Source of the DNA: an uncultured Pelagibacteraceae bacterium
Lineage (GTDB): Bacteria > Pseudomonadota > Alphaproteobacteria > Pelagibacterales > Pelagibacteraceae
Assembly: GCA_902635845.1 (NCBI GenBank)
Contig: CACPPK010000001.1
Coordinates: 158,070-222,069 of the forward strand
DNA length: 64,000 bases
Direction: 5' to 3'
The notes beneath the pieces were generated by a model. That model did not search any database and was not told the DNA's origin. It was given only the letters and a program-made list of their open reading frames with translations. Position 1 is the first letter of the stretch. Every line of letters starts with the position of its first letter. Shown here piece after piece: positions 25,866 to 33,906 of the stretch. A program made the position numbers and the translations under genes.

Positions 25866-26402
25866 ATGAAAATAATTTATAAAATCATTTCAAATTTTAT
25901 AAATAATAAATCTTTATACATTGGTGAAAAAGTAACTATGTCAGAACATATGATTCAATCTGCCATGCTTGCTGAAAAAGCTAAGTGTAACGATGATTTA
26001 ATTTGTGCATGTTTGCTACATGACTATGGTCATTTTCTTTTAGAAGATCCTGATGAATTAGTTAAAAATAAATTAGACGGAGAACATGAAAATATTGGAT
26101 ATCAGTATCTTAAAAAATTTTTTGGGCAAAAAATAGTTGAACCAATTAAATACCATGTTTTAGCTAAACGTTATTTGGCTAGAGATAAAAAATATTTTAA
26201 TTTTTTATCAGATGCGTCAAAAATAAGCCTCAAGTTACAAGGAGGAGTTTTAAATACTAGAGAGAGTAAAGAGTTTGAGAATAAATCTTACTTTAAGCCA
26301 TCAATTCTACTTCGAAAATTTGATGAAGCTGCTAAAAGAACTGACATTAAAATGAAATCTATTCATGACTATGAAAAGTTGTTAAGTTCCAAACTTATAT
26401 GA
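25866..26402 (+). CDS. PhnZ/TmpB-like HD-domain mixed-valence diiron oxygenase
   Basis: Protein of 178 residues. The six diiron ligands of this group can be placed: His28, His52-Asp53 (LLHDYGH), His74, His97 and Asp153 (LLRKFDEAAK). In front of the first His lies LYIGEKVTMSEH, giving Tyr18 and Glu21 at the spacing of PhnZ Tyr24 and Glu27, residues that mark substrate-oxidising HD oxygenases rather than phosphohydrolases. HVLAKRYLARD and LKLQGG are further PhnZ-group landmarks. PhnZ and TmpB cleave C-P bonds of hydroxylated phosphonates; TmpB yields glycine betaine and phosphate, which would suit this island. It is sandwiched between a TauD-family oxygenase and a GMC enzyme, overlapping the latter as ATGA. 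Confidence 0.82.
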   Translation: MKIIYKIISNFINNKSLYIGEKVTMSEHMIQSAMLAEKAKCNDDLICACLLHDYGHFLLEDPDELVKNKLDGEHENIGYQYLKKFFGQKIVEPIKYHVLAKRYLARDKKYFNFLSDASKISLKLQGGVLNTRESKEFENKSYFKPSILLRKFDEAAKRTDIKMKSIHDYEKLLSSKLI

Positions 26403-27979
26403 ATTTCGATTATTTAATAATTGGTGCTGGAAGTGCAGGCTGTGTACTTGCAAATCGATTAACAGAAAACAATCAAAACAATGTAGCAATATTTGAAGCT
26501 GGGAAGCCCAGTGATATTTGGAAAGTTAACATGCCACTTGCGATTTTATATACGATGCATGATCCAAAATATAACTACAAATATTATTCAGAACCAGAAC
26601 CTCATTTACATAATAGAAGATTATTTTGTCCAAGAGGAAAAATGATTGGCGGATGTTCTGCTCATAATGGAATGGTATTTGTAAGAGGAAACCCAAATGA
26701 TTATCAAAGATGGGCATCCTTTGGATTGGACGATTGGTCTTATGAAAAAGTCCTTCCCTATTTCAAAAAAATTGAAACCTGGTCTGAGGGAGAAAATGAA
26801 TATCGAGGTGGTAATGGAATATTACCAGTAAACCAATCTAAAAATAAAAATCCTTTATTCAAAGCGTTTGTCGATTCAGCTGGCGAGGCTGGTTACAAAA
26901 TAAATAATGACATGAATGGTAAAGAACAAGAAGGTTTTGGAATGTACGATGTTACTATTCATAATGGTGAAAGAGCAAGTGTATCTAAATATTATTTAAA
27001 TCCTGCCAAAAAAAGAAAAAACCTAAAAATATTCACAGAAGCTTTTGTTGAGAGAATTATATTTGATGGAAAAAAAGCAATTGGAATTGAAGTAAAAATC
27101 AAAAATAAAATCGAAAAGATTTATGCTAATAAAGAAGTGATTTTAAGTGGAGGTGCAATTAATTCACCACAATTACTAATGCTTTCTGGAATTGGTCCAA
27201 GCCAACACTTAAAAGACAAGGGAATTGATGTTGTTCATAACTTAGAGGGTGTTGGAAAAAACTTACAAGATCATTTAGAAACCTACGTGCAGCAGGAATG
27301 TAAAACCAAAGATACTTTATATTCATACGTTAATAAACTTAATATGATGAGGATTGGTATTCAGTGGTTTTTAAATAGAAGTGGTCCCTGCTCTACTTCT
27401 TTCTTAGAAGCTGGAGGTTTTTGTAAATCATCTCCAGAGAGAGAATATCCTAATATTCAATTTCATTTTTTTCCTGCTTTCGTAATTGATCATGGGTTAG
27501 TTGATCCAGATAGGCATGGTTATCAATTACATGCGAGTCCAAACCATCCAAAAAGTAGAGGTCATATAACTTTAAACAGCTCAGATCCTTATGATTATCC
27601 AAAAATTCAATTTAATTATCTAGAACATGAGGATGATTTAAAGCAAACCATAGAATGTATTCATGTAGCTAGAAAAATTTTGGGGCAAGACTCTCTGAAG
27701 CCTTTTGCAGGAAAAGAAATTGGACCAGGAGAACATGCTCAAACTAATGAAGTATTTGAAGAATACATTAGATCTAAAGCTGAAACTGCTTACCACCCAT
27801 CATGCACTTTAAAAATGGGTGTGGATAGTATGGCTGTTGTAGATCAAAAACTAAAGGTTCATGGTGTTGAAAATCTAAGAGTAGTTGATGCGTCTGTAAT
27901 GCCTGAAATTACAAGTGGAAACCTAAATGCTCCAACATTGATGATTGCTGAAAGAGCGTCTGAATTTATTTTAAACTAA
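26399..27979 (+). CDS. GMC-family FAD oxidoreductase, choline dehydrogenase-like
   Basis: Flavoprotein of 526 residues of the glucose-methanol-choline family. It has the FAD motif YLIIGAGSAGCVLANRL, PRGKMIGGCSAHNGMVFVRG and GLDDWSYEKVLPYFKK. The C-terminal half ends in YHPSCTLKMG with the active-site His and RVVDASVMPEITSGNLNAPT. Size and motifs fit BetA-like alcohol dehydrogenases, so choline to betaine aldehyde is possible, but the family is broad. It is coupled by ATGA to the HD oxygenase gene and is the last gene of the thioesterase-TauD-HD-GMC unit. Confidence 0.88.
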   Translation: MNFDYLIIGAGSAGCVLANRLTENNQNNVAIFEAGKPSDIWKVNMPLAILYTMHDPKYNYKYYSEPEPHLHNRRLFCPRGKMIGGCSAHNGMVFVRGNPNDYQRWASFGLDDWSYEKVLPYFKKIETWSEGENEYRGGNGILPVNQSKNKNPLFKAFVDSAGEAGYKINNDMNGKEQEGFGMYDVTIHNGERASVSKYYLNPAKKRKNLKIFTEAFVERIIFDGKKAIGIEVKIKNKIEKIYANKEVILSGGAINSPQLLMLSGIGPSQHLKDKGIDVVHNLEGVGKNLQDHLETYVQQECKTKDTLYSYVNKLNMMRIGIQWFLNRSGPCSTSFLEAGGFCKSSPEREYPNIQFHFFPAFVIDHGLVDPDRHGYQLHASPNHPKSRGHITLNSSDPYDYPKIQFNYLEHEDDLKQTIECIHVARKILGQDSLKPFAGKEIGPGEHAQTNEVFEEYIRSKAETAYHPSCTLKMGVDSMAVVDQKLKVHGVENLRVVDASVMPEITSGNLNAPTLMIAERASEFILN

Positions 27980-27981
27980 AA

Positions 27982-28968
27982 TTACTTGTTACGATAAACT
28001 GAAATTAAACAGATAATTTCAAACATAATAGAAGCTGCAACCATTGCTGTAATTTGATTTGGACTATCTTTTGTTGGCATTAAACAAGCAACATCTCCAC
28101 CAATTACATTTTTTCCTTTTAAACATTGAATAAGTTTTCTTGCCTCATCCATATTAAATCCTTTATATGCAGGTTCTATATTTGCTACCCCTGGTGCAAC
28201 TGTTGGATCTAAACAGTCTAAATCAAATGTAACATAAATTGGATTGTCCCCTAATCTATCTAAAATCATTTTCACACATTTTTCATGGCCCCATTCTCTA
28301 TATTCATCCATTGTAATTACTTGATAACCAATATCATAACTCGCCTGTAACCAATCTAATGTTCTTGGATTTCCTCTTATACCTATCTGAGTACTTGTGT
28401 GTGGATCCACATTTCCTTGTTTAACTAAATAAGAAGCCCAATGTGCTGCTGATTTTTTTGCACCTAAAAAATGATCTAATTTTTCAAAACAATCTGTGTG
28501 GGCATCAAAATGAAGAAATGTTATTTTTTTTCCTTTAGTTAATTTTGAATTTTTTTTAGCTAAGCTTTGAACAATTCCACCAGTTACTGAGTGATCACCA
28601 CCAATTGATACAACTGGCTTTTCGGCTTGTTCAATATGATCATAAAATGCTGAAATTCTTTCTATACATTTTTCATTATCATTAGCTTCTGGAAAAGGAA
28701 CATCTCCCAAATCGTGAATTTTATTTTCTTTCCAAGGATCAATTTTGTAATCAAAGTGAGATCGTCTCAGCATTGCAGAAATATTTCTAACTGCTCTTGG
28801 GCCTAAATGTTGATCTCTTTCTGTAGTTCCATTCCCAGTACTGTGAGGAACGCCTACTAACGCTATATCACAATTTTTTGGGTCTGGATCATTTTTGCAT
28901 CTAAATAAAGTTGGTATACCCCACCAATATAGGGTTTCCATCATTATTTTATCTTCTTCTGAAATCAT
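27982..28968 (-). CDS. Ureohydrolase of unknown guanidino substrate
   Basis: Arginase-fold protein of 328 residues, distinct from the speB-like protein. Metal motifs are complete: SIGGDHSVTGG, HFDAHTDCFE and TFDLDCLDPTVAPG. The substrate-loop region after the third motif (VANIEPAYKGF rather than GTPEIAG) and the N-terminal VPHSTGNGTTERDQHLGP differ clearly from agmatinase, so a different guanidino compound is likely. It stands alone on the minus strand, 2 bases after the convergent GMC gene and divergent from a DMT permease. Possible relatives include guanidinobutyrase, guanidinopropionase or guanidine hydrolase; I cannot choose among them. Confidence 0.85.
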   Translation of the reverse strand: MISEEDKIMMETLYWWGIPTLFRCKNDPDPKNCDIALVGVPHSTGNGTTERDQHLGPRAVRNISAMLRRSHFDYKIDPWKENKIHDLGDVPFPEANDNEKCIERISAFYDHIEQAEKPVVSIGGDHSVTGGIVQSLAKKNSKLTKGKKITFLHFDAHTDCFEKLDHFLGAKKSAAHWASYLVKQGNVDPHTSTQIGIRGNPRTLDWLQASYDIGYQVITMDEYREWGHEKCVKMILDRLGDNPIYVTFDLDCLDPTVAPGVANIEPAYKGFNMDEARKLIQCLKGKNVIGGDVACLMPTKDSPNQITAMVAASIMFEIICLISVYRNK

Positions 28969-29031
28969 GAGTTGAATATTGCATAAATAATAAAAATATA
29001 AAGATGAATAATTATTTGATATAGAGCGTAA

Positions 29032-29982
29032 ATGAGTACCTCAAACAATAATCCTAAAGGAATTTTATTAATTCTTATAGGAATGGCTATTTTTTCAATT
29101 CAAGACGCTCTTATAAAATTTGTTTTTGAAGATACAGCTTTATATGAATTATATTTTGGAAGAACGCTTACTGCATTCGTATTATTGTTATTATACTTAA
29201 AAATTACTAACCAAAAATTAATTTTAAAAGCTCATTATCCTTACTTAGCAGTATTTAGAGTGGTGTGCTTCTTTTTTGGATTTAGTTTTTTTTATATCTC
29301 TTTAACCTTTATGTCTTTAGCTATGGCTAATGCTTTATTCTTTTCTAGTCCTTTTTTTATTTCAATTTTAGCAATGATATTTTTAAAAGAAAAAATTGGT
29401 ATTAGGAGATGGCTTGGTATTTCAGTTGGTTTTTTAGGGGTTTACATAGTTTTAGATCCAAACTTTGATGACTTTAATTATATGAAACTTTCACCTGTTG
29501 CATGTGCATTGTGTTATGCAATTTCAATGACTATTACTAAATACACTTCAGATAAAGACAATGTTTATACTCAAATGAGTCATCTTTATATTGGAGCAAT
29601 AATTATAAGCATCCTGTTTTTTATATTTACTGGAGAGGGTCAGTTCAATACTTCATCAGATCCAACTTTCCAATTCATTTTTAGAGAATGGTTTAGTAAT
29701 CCAAGTTATGCATGGCCATTTATAATATTTATGGGTTTTGTTGCAGCAGTATCATTTTATTGTGTGTTTTCTGCATATTCAATTGCATCACCTTCTGCAG
29801 TTTCTTTATTTGAATACTCATTAATAATATGGTCCATTATAGTTGGTTATTTATTATTTAAAGATGTACCAACAACAAGAACATTTATTGGTGTTGCATT
29901 AATTATTGGAGCAGGAATTTATATTTATATACGAGAAAAAGTACGAGACCAAATGATTGTAACGGATACTCCGAATAGATGA
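29032..29982 (+). CDS. EamA/DMT-family permease
   Basis: Membrane protein of 316 residues with ten predicted hydrophobic segments in two EamA repeats (GMAIFSIQDALIKFVFED in repeat one, SPVACALCYAISMTITKYT opening repeat two). Solute and direction are unknown. Its stop overlaps the start of the IPNS-like oxygenase gene as ATGA, so transport and oxidation are probably linked. It is divergent from the ureohydrolase across 63 bases that must hold both promoters. Confidence 0.86.
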   Translation: MSTSNNNPKGILLILIGMAIFSIQDALIKFVFEDTALYELYFGRTLTAFVLLLLYLKITNQKLILKAHYPYLAVFRVVCFFFGFSFFYISLTFMSLAMANALFFSSPFFISILAMIFLKEKIGIRRWLGISVGFLGVYIVLDPNFDDFNYMKLSPVACALCYAISMTITKYTSDKDNVYTQMSHLYIGAIIISILFFIFTGEGQFNTSSDPTFQFIFREWFSNPSYAWPFIIFMGFVAAVSFYCVFSAYSIASPSAVSLFEYSLIIWSIIVGYLLFKDVPTTRTFIGVALIIGAGIYIYIREKVRDQMIVTDTPNR

Positions 29983-30944
29983 AAAGCTATATCCCAACAA
30001 TCAATATTTCAGCATTAATCAAAAATAATTTTAACACAAAAAAAGCCAATCAAACAATTAAACAAATAGAAAAGGCTTGTATCAATGTTGGTTTTTTTCA
30101 GATCACAGGTCACGGTATCAATTTAAAAGAAATAAAAAAAACTTGTAATGTTGGCAATAAATTTTTTAATTCTTCTAAAATTAATAAGCAAAAATTATCC
30201 CCCAAAAAATGGAATAAAAAAAATAAAAATCTTTATAGAGGATACTTTCCAAATGACGTGAATGGTAAAGAGGGTTTAGATATTGGTGATTTAAAAGTTA
30301 CAAAAAATTATTCAGTAAAAATTAAAAACCAATATATTGAACACTTAGATCTAAGAAAAAGCATTGATAAATCATCGATAAAAATTTTAGAAAAATATTT
30401 TGATAATTTATTTTCATTAAGTGAAACTTTATTCAAAAGTATAATTAAACTTTATAAAAAAAATCCTGATATTTCTAAAATGGCTTTCTCAAGATTAAAA
30501 ACATTAAGTACTTTAAGATTTAATTATTACCCAAACCAGACAAAGCCAGTTGAAATATCAAAACAAGATGGCGTTGCTCTTGGATGTGAAACTCATGTTG
30601 ATAGTGGAGTGTTTACTGTACTTTATCAAGATAGAAAAGGTGGACTACAGGTGCAAAATAGAAAAACAAAAAAATGGCATGATGTTCCATTTAATAAAAA
30701 GGCTTTGGTTGTAAATACTGGAAGAGCATTAGAATTTCTTAGTAAAGGTAAATTTAAAGCAACTAATCATAGAGTGCTATGGAATAAGAGTAAAAGGCTT
30801 TCTATTCCTTTCTTTTTTGAGCCCTCATATGATTTTAAAATGAATAAATCTTATCTTAATTTTAAAAAGTATAGAAACTCTGGTCAGATTTATGAAAAAT
30901 TTTTAAATAAATCCTTAAAGAAATTTGTTGAATATCAAAGATAA
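29979..30944 (+). CDS. Isopenicillin N synthase-like Fe(II)/2-oxoglutarate oxygenase
   Basis: Protein of 321 residues with the DIOX_N segment (YIPTINISALI, then NVGFFQITGHGI) and a 2OG-FeII domain. The iron triad is His206 and Asp208 (ETHVDSGVFTVL) and His264 (ATNHRVLW). The RxS pair binding 2-oxoglutarate is Arg273/Ser275 in KRLSIPFFF. It is coupled by ATGA to a DMT permease. Members hydroxylate or desaturate many small molecules, so no substrate can be named. It is the third of four oxygenases of this mechanism in the window, from a different family. Confidence 0.87.
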   Translation: MKSYIPTINISALIKNNFNTKKANQTIKQIEKACINVGFFQITGHGINLKEIKKTCNVGNKFFNSSKINKQKLSPKKWNKKNKNLYRGYFPNDVNGKEGLDIGDLKVTKNYSVKIKNQYIEHLDLRKSIDKSSIKILEKYFDNLFSLSETLFKSIIKLYKKNPDISKMAFSRLKTLSTLRFNYYPNQTKPVEISKQDGVALGCETHVDSGVFTVLYQDRKGGLQVQNRKTKKWHDVPFNKKALVVNTGRALEFLSKGKFKATNHRVLWNKSKRLSIPFFFEPSYDFKMNKSYLNFKKYRNSGQIYEKFLNKSLKKFVEYQR

Positions 30945-30968
30945 TAATTTTTTGAAATATTAATAATT

Positions 30969-32018
30969 TTAAATAAATTTCCTAGCAGCATTAACCATTG
31001 TGGTTAATTTTTTTATAGCTAGTTCTCTTGGTAAAAAACCTAGTCCACAATCTGGTGCTGCTATTAATCTTTCTTTATCAATATATCTTAAAATAGCTTT
31101 TATTCTTTGTTCTATTTCTTGTTCGGTTTCTTCTTTGCTTGAAGCAATTTTTATTAAACCTAGAATTAATTTCTTATTTTTAAAATCTTCAAATATCTCT
31201 TCATCGTTATATCGATGAGCATCCTCAATTGATATTGCATCTAAAATTGAACTGTCTAGTTGTTTAGAAATTTTTTTATAAGAATCCAAAGGTGCTTTTG
31301 GGTAGTTAATTGCATCAAGTTTATCTGGATAACCACAACACATATGCATTATTTTTTCAATTTTGGGATTATTTATTCCCTCAAAACAGATTTCTAAATT
31401 TCTAATTCCATAATTCAAAGCCTCTTCTGGTTTTCTTGCAAATAAAGGTTCGTCAATTTGAATATATTTACAGCCTGCCTCAACTAATCTTTTAACCTCA
31501 ATATTTATTGCTTTTGCTAAGTCAAAACCTAATTCTTCATCTGTTTTATAAAATTTGTTGGCAACTGTGTCTGTAATAGTCAAAGGTCCAGGAATAGTTA
31601 TTTTTAAATCTTTTTTTGTTAGAGATTGATTTTTTTTCCACTCATCGACTAAAAAAGGTTTGTCTGCCTCAACCTTTGATACAATAGTTGGTAAAAAAGA
31701 TGTATAACTTCCTGATCTTGCTGGTTTTTCAGTTAAAAATGAAAAATCTATACCTAGTAAATGACGACAATGATAATGAACATAGTTTTCTCGTCTAACT
31801 TCCCCATCTGTAATGATATCTAATCCACACAACTCTTGATCTTTAATTACTTGTTTTGTTGCTTTTAAAAATAAATCTTCAGCATTTTTTCCAAAGTCAT
31901 TTATTTCTTCATTATAGTATTTTGTTGGGTATTTTTTATCAGTTTTGTTAGTGTTAAACCAATCAGTTAAATTTAAAAAACTTGGTTTGGGGTAAGCGCC
32001 AATAACAGTTGTCAGCAT
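30969..32018 (-). CDS. Core-MetE-type methyltransferase (cobalamin-independent methionine synthase domain)
   Basis: Protein of 349 residues covering only the C-terminal catalytic barrel of MetE; the N-terminal half of full-length MetE (about 750 residues) is absent. Zinc-site motifs are recognisable: HMCCGYP (His and Cys) and APDCGLGF (second Cys), plus QIDEPLFARKPEEA with the substrate Asp. Full MetE uses methyl-tetrahydrofolate; core proteins use other or unknown methyl donors. It stands alone, convergent with the oxygenase and divergent from the LLM cassette. In a genome rich in betaine-type methyl donors its donor is an open question. Confidence 0.82.
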   Translation of the reverse strand: MLTTVIGAYPKPSFLNLTDWFNTNKTDKKYPTKYYNEEINDFGKNAEDLFLKATKQVIKDQELCGLDIITDGEVRRENYVHYHCRHLLGIDFSFLTEKPARSGSYTSFLPTIVSKVEADKPFLVDEWKKNQSLTKKDLKITIPGPLTITDTVANKFYKTDEELGFDLAKAINIEVKRLVEAGCKYIQIDEPLFARKPEEALNYGIRNLEICFEGINNPKIEKIMHMCCGYPDKLDAINYPKAPLDSYKKISKQLDSSILDAISIEDAHRYNDEEIFEDFKNKKLILGLIKIASSKEETEQEIEQRIKAILRYIDKERLIAAPDCGLGFLPRELAIKKLTTMVNAARKFI

Positions 32019-32080
32019 ATAATAATTATATAATGTTTTTAAAAATTGTGATAATATTTCTTAAAGCGATACATAACTCG

Positions 32081-32140
32081 TCGTTAAATATCTTTTATTT
32101 ACGAAAGTGGGATCGGTCGTCTTTAAATTAATTTTTAAAG
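32081..32140 (+). promoter_or_regulatory. Structured 5' leader of the LLM cassette (candidate cis-regulator)
   Basis: The 130-base gap before the monooxygenase gene contains several complementary segments. TCGTTAAAT (32081-32089) can pair with ATTTACGA (32097-32104) with one bulge. The same ACGA can instead pair with TCGT at 32117-32120. CTTTAAA (32121-32127) pairs with TTTAAAG (32134-32140), and that stem covers the first bases of the Shine-Dalgarno. Mutually exclusive stems ending on the ribosome site are what a riboswitch or attenuator would look like, but the pairing is AT-rich and matches no class I recognise. Confidence 0.35.
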
Positions 32141-32144
32141 GAGG
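32137..32144 (+). promoter_or_regulatory. Shine-Dalgarno that fixes the LLM start
   Basis: AAAGGAGG ends 4 bases before the ATG at 32149. It shows that the longer ORF-track start (GTG at 32107) is not used, since that reading would translate straight through the ribosome site and its leader hairpin. Confidence 0.85.
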
Positions 32145-32148
32145 CTTT

Positions 32149-33315
32149 ATGAACTTTGGATATTTTTGTAACACTACTAATTGGGATAAAAAACCTTATA
32201 CCCAACTTTTAGATGAAGCTAGAGAGATCACTGAATATTGTGATCAAAATAATTGGAATTCTATTTGGTATACCGAACATCATTTTAATCATGAAGGAAT
32301 GGAGTCGTGCACCAATCCACTAATGATGTGCACTGATGCTGCTGCAAGAACTAAAAATATTCGTTTAGGGCAGGCTTGTAACGTAATTACATTTCATAAT
32401 CCTATAAGACTTGCAGAAGATATTGCTACACTTGACCAAATGTCAAAAGGAAGAGTTGAAGTAGGTATTGGAAGAGGAGTTTATGGAAGAGAAGCAATCA
32501 ACATGAATAAAGAAGCTGACTTAAAAGACCAAGCAAAAAATTTTAGACTATTTTCAGAAACATTAGACATAATGAAAAAAGCATGGTCTGAAGACTTCTT
32601 TTCTCATCAAGGAGAATTTTATACCTACCCATCTCCTAATTTTATTTGGCAACACGACATGAGTCCTCCAAAAGAAAATGTTGTCGATTTAAAAACAAAT
32701 GAATTAAAACAAATATCTGTATTACCAAAACCTTATCAAAAACCTTTTCCACCAATTTCTCAAGTAGTTGATGGAGAAAGATCAATTCAGTGGGCAGCAG
32801 AAAATGGGCTTAATACAATTATGTGGATACCAACTGTAAAAGCTTTGAAAAAAAGATTTGAAATTTATAAAGATGCAAAATCTAAAGCTGAAAATAGAGA
32901 TGTACCACTGGGGGAAGGTATTAGTTTGGTTAGAGATATGTTTGTTGCAGAAACTATGGAAGAGGCTGAAAAAATGGCTGGAGAACATATTGTAAATTAT
33001 ATGAGATGGGTTTGTCATTGGAGAGGATTGGGAAATCATATGGATCCAGATGAAAAATTACCAGAGACAAAAAATAAACTAGATTTATTAAATTATGAAT
33101 TTCTTCATAAAAGAAATCTATTGTTTGGAACACCTGAGTTTGTAATTGAAAAAATAAAAGAACTTCAACAAGAATTAAATCTTCAAAATTTACAAGTCTG
33201 GTCTAACTTTCCAGGTATTAATCACGAAGATTGTATGAGAAGCATCAAATTATTTACAGAAGAAGTAATTCCAAATATAAAACCGATAGACACAAACATT
33301 CAAAGAGCTAGTTAG
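32149..33315 (+). CDS. Luciferase-like flavin-dependent monooxygenase
   Basis: LLM-class protein of 388 residues, started at the ATG behind a perfect ribosome site. Landmarks are SIWYTEHHF, the RLGQACNVITFHNPIRLAED strand-helix segment, DQMSKGRVEVGIGRG for the phosphate of FMN, and KPYQKPFPPISQVVDGE. It uses reduced FMN and oxygen supplied by a separate reductase, which is not encoded nearby. It leads a tight four-gene unit with an AA_synth protein, an alpha/beta hydrolase and an aldehyde dehydrogenase. That combination suggests oxidative opening of a small N-heterocycle or C-N bond followed by hydrolysis and aldehyde oxidation (inference). Confidence 0.88.
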   Translation: MNFGYFCNTTNWDKKPYTQLLDEAREITEYCDQNNWNSIWYTEHHFNHEGMESCTNPLMMCTDAAARTKNIRLGQACNVITFHNPIRLAEDIATLDQMSKGRVEVGIGRGVYGREAINMNKEADLKDQAKNFRLFSETLDIMKKAWSEDFFSHQGEFYTYPSPNFIWQHDMSPPKENVVDLKTNELKQISVLPKPYQKPFPPISQVVDGERSIQWAAENGLNTIMWIPTVKALKKRFEIYKDAKSKAENRDVPLGEGISLVRDMFVAETMEEAEKMAGEHIVNYMRWVCHWRGLGNHMDPDEKLPETKNKLDLLNYEFLHKRNLLFGTPEFVIEKIKELQQELNLQNLQVWSNFPGINHEDCMRSIKLFTEEVIPNIKPIDTNIQRAS

Positions 33316-33318
33316 TAA

Positions 33319-33903
33319 ATGGATTTAAAACTTAGAAAATTTGCAAAATTTGTTGATAAAACTTTTATTGAAGGTGGAAAAAAAGCTAAAGAACCTGTTC
33401 TGTTAGTTTCGGTTGCAGCTGTTATAGAAAATCCTTGGGCCGGAAAAGGTTTTGTAGAAGATTTAAAACCAGAAATATTAGATCTTGCGCCTCAATTAGG
33501 AGATCTTTTGGTTCCAGAGTTAACAAAAGAAATTGGATCGGGTGAAAAAATTTTAGCTTATGGAAAAGCTGCTATGGTTGGATTAAATGGTGAGATAGAA
33601 CACGCTTCTGCATTTATTCATACTTTAAGATTTGGAAATAAATTTAGAGATGCTGTTGGTGGAACTTCCTATTTAAGTTTTACAAATACCAGAGGTCCTG
33701 CAGGTGCAAAAATTTCAATTCCAATGATGCATAAAACTGATGCTGGATTAAGACCTTTTTATCTAACACATGAATTTACAATTCATGATGCACCAAATGA
33801 GGATGAAATAGTTGTTGCAATTGGAGGCGCTCCAACTGGACGAGCTCATGCAAGAACAGGTGATAGATATCAAGACATGAAAGAGATGGGCATTGATAAC
33901 TAA
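33319..33903 (+). CDS. AA_synth (DUF1185) family protein
   Basis: Protein of 194 residues with the family's features: KEPVLLVSVAAVIENPWAGKGFVEDL, a central GKAAMVGLNGEIEHASAF, NTRGPAGA and, near the end, AIGGAPTGRAHARTGDRY. Structures of this family show a fold like Bacillus chorismate mutase; the reaction is not established. It starts 4 bases after the monooxygenase stop and is followed directly by the hydrolase. RidA/RutC proteins share that general fold, so it could act on an unstable enamine or aminoacrylate-type intermediate made by the monooxygenase (inference). Confidence 0.85.
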   Translation: MDLKLRKFAKFVDKTFIEGGKKAKEPVLLVSVAAVIENPWAGKGFVEDLKPEILDLAPQLGDLLVPELTKEIGSGEKILAYGKAAMVGLNGEIEHASAFIHTLRFGNKFRDAVGGTSYLSFTNTRGPAGAKISIPMMHKTDAGLRPFYLTHEFTIHDAPNEDEIVVAIGGAPTGRAHARTGDRYQDMKEMGIDN

Positions 33904-33906
33904 TTG

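Noticed and set aside
25866-26402. Annotation as an ordinary HD phosphohydrolase
   Set aside because: The Tyr/Glu pair before the first His and the HxxxKRYL and LQGG motifs match the oxygenase subgroup instead.
32107-32148. N-terminal extension of the LLM protein given in the ORF track
   Set aside because: The extension reads through a perfect Shine-Dalgarno and leader hairpin; the family start MNFGYFCN matches the ATG at 32149.
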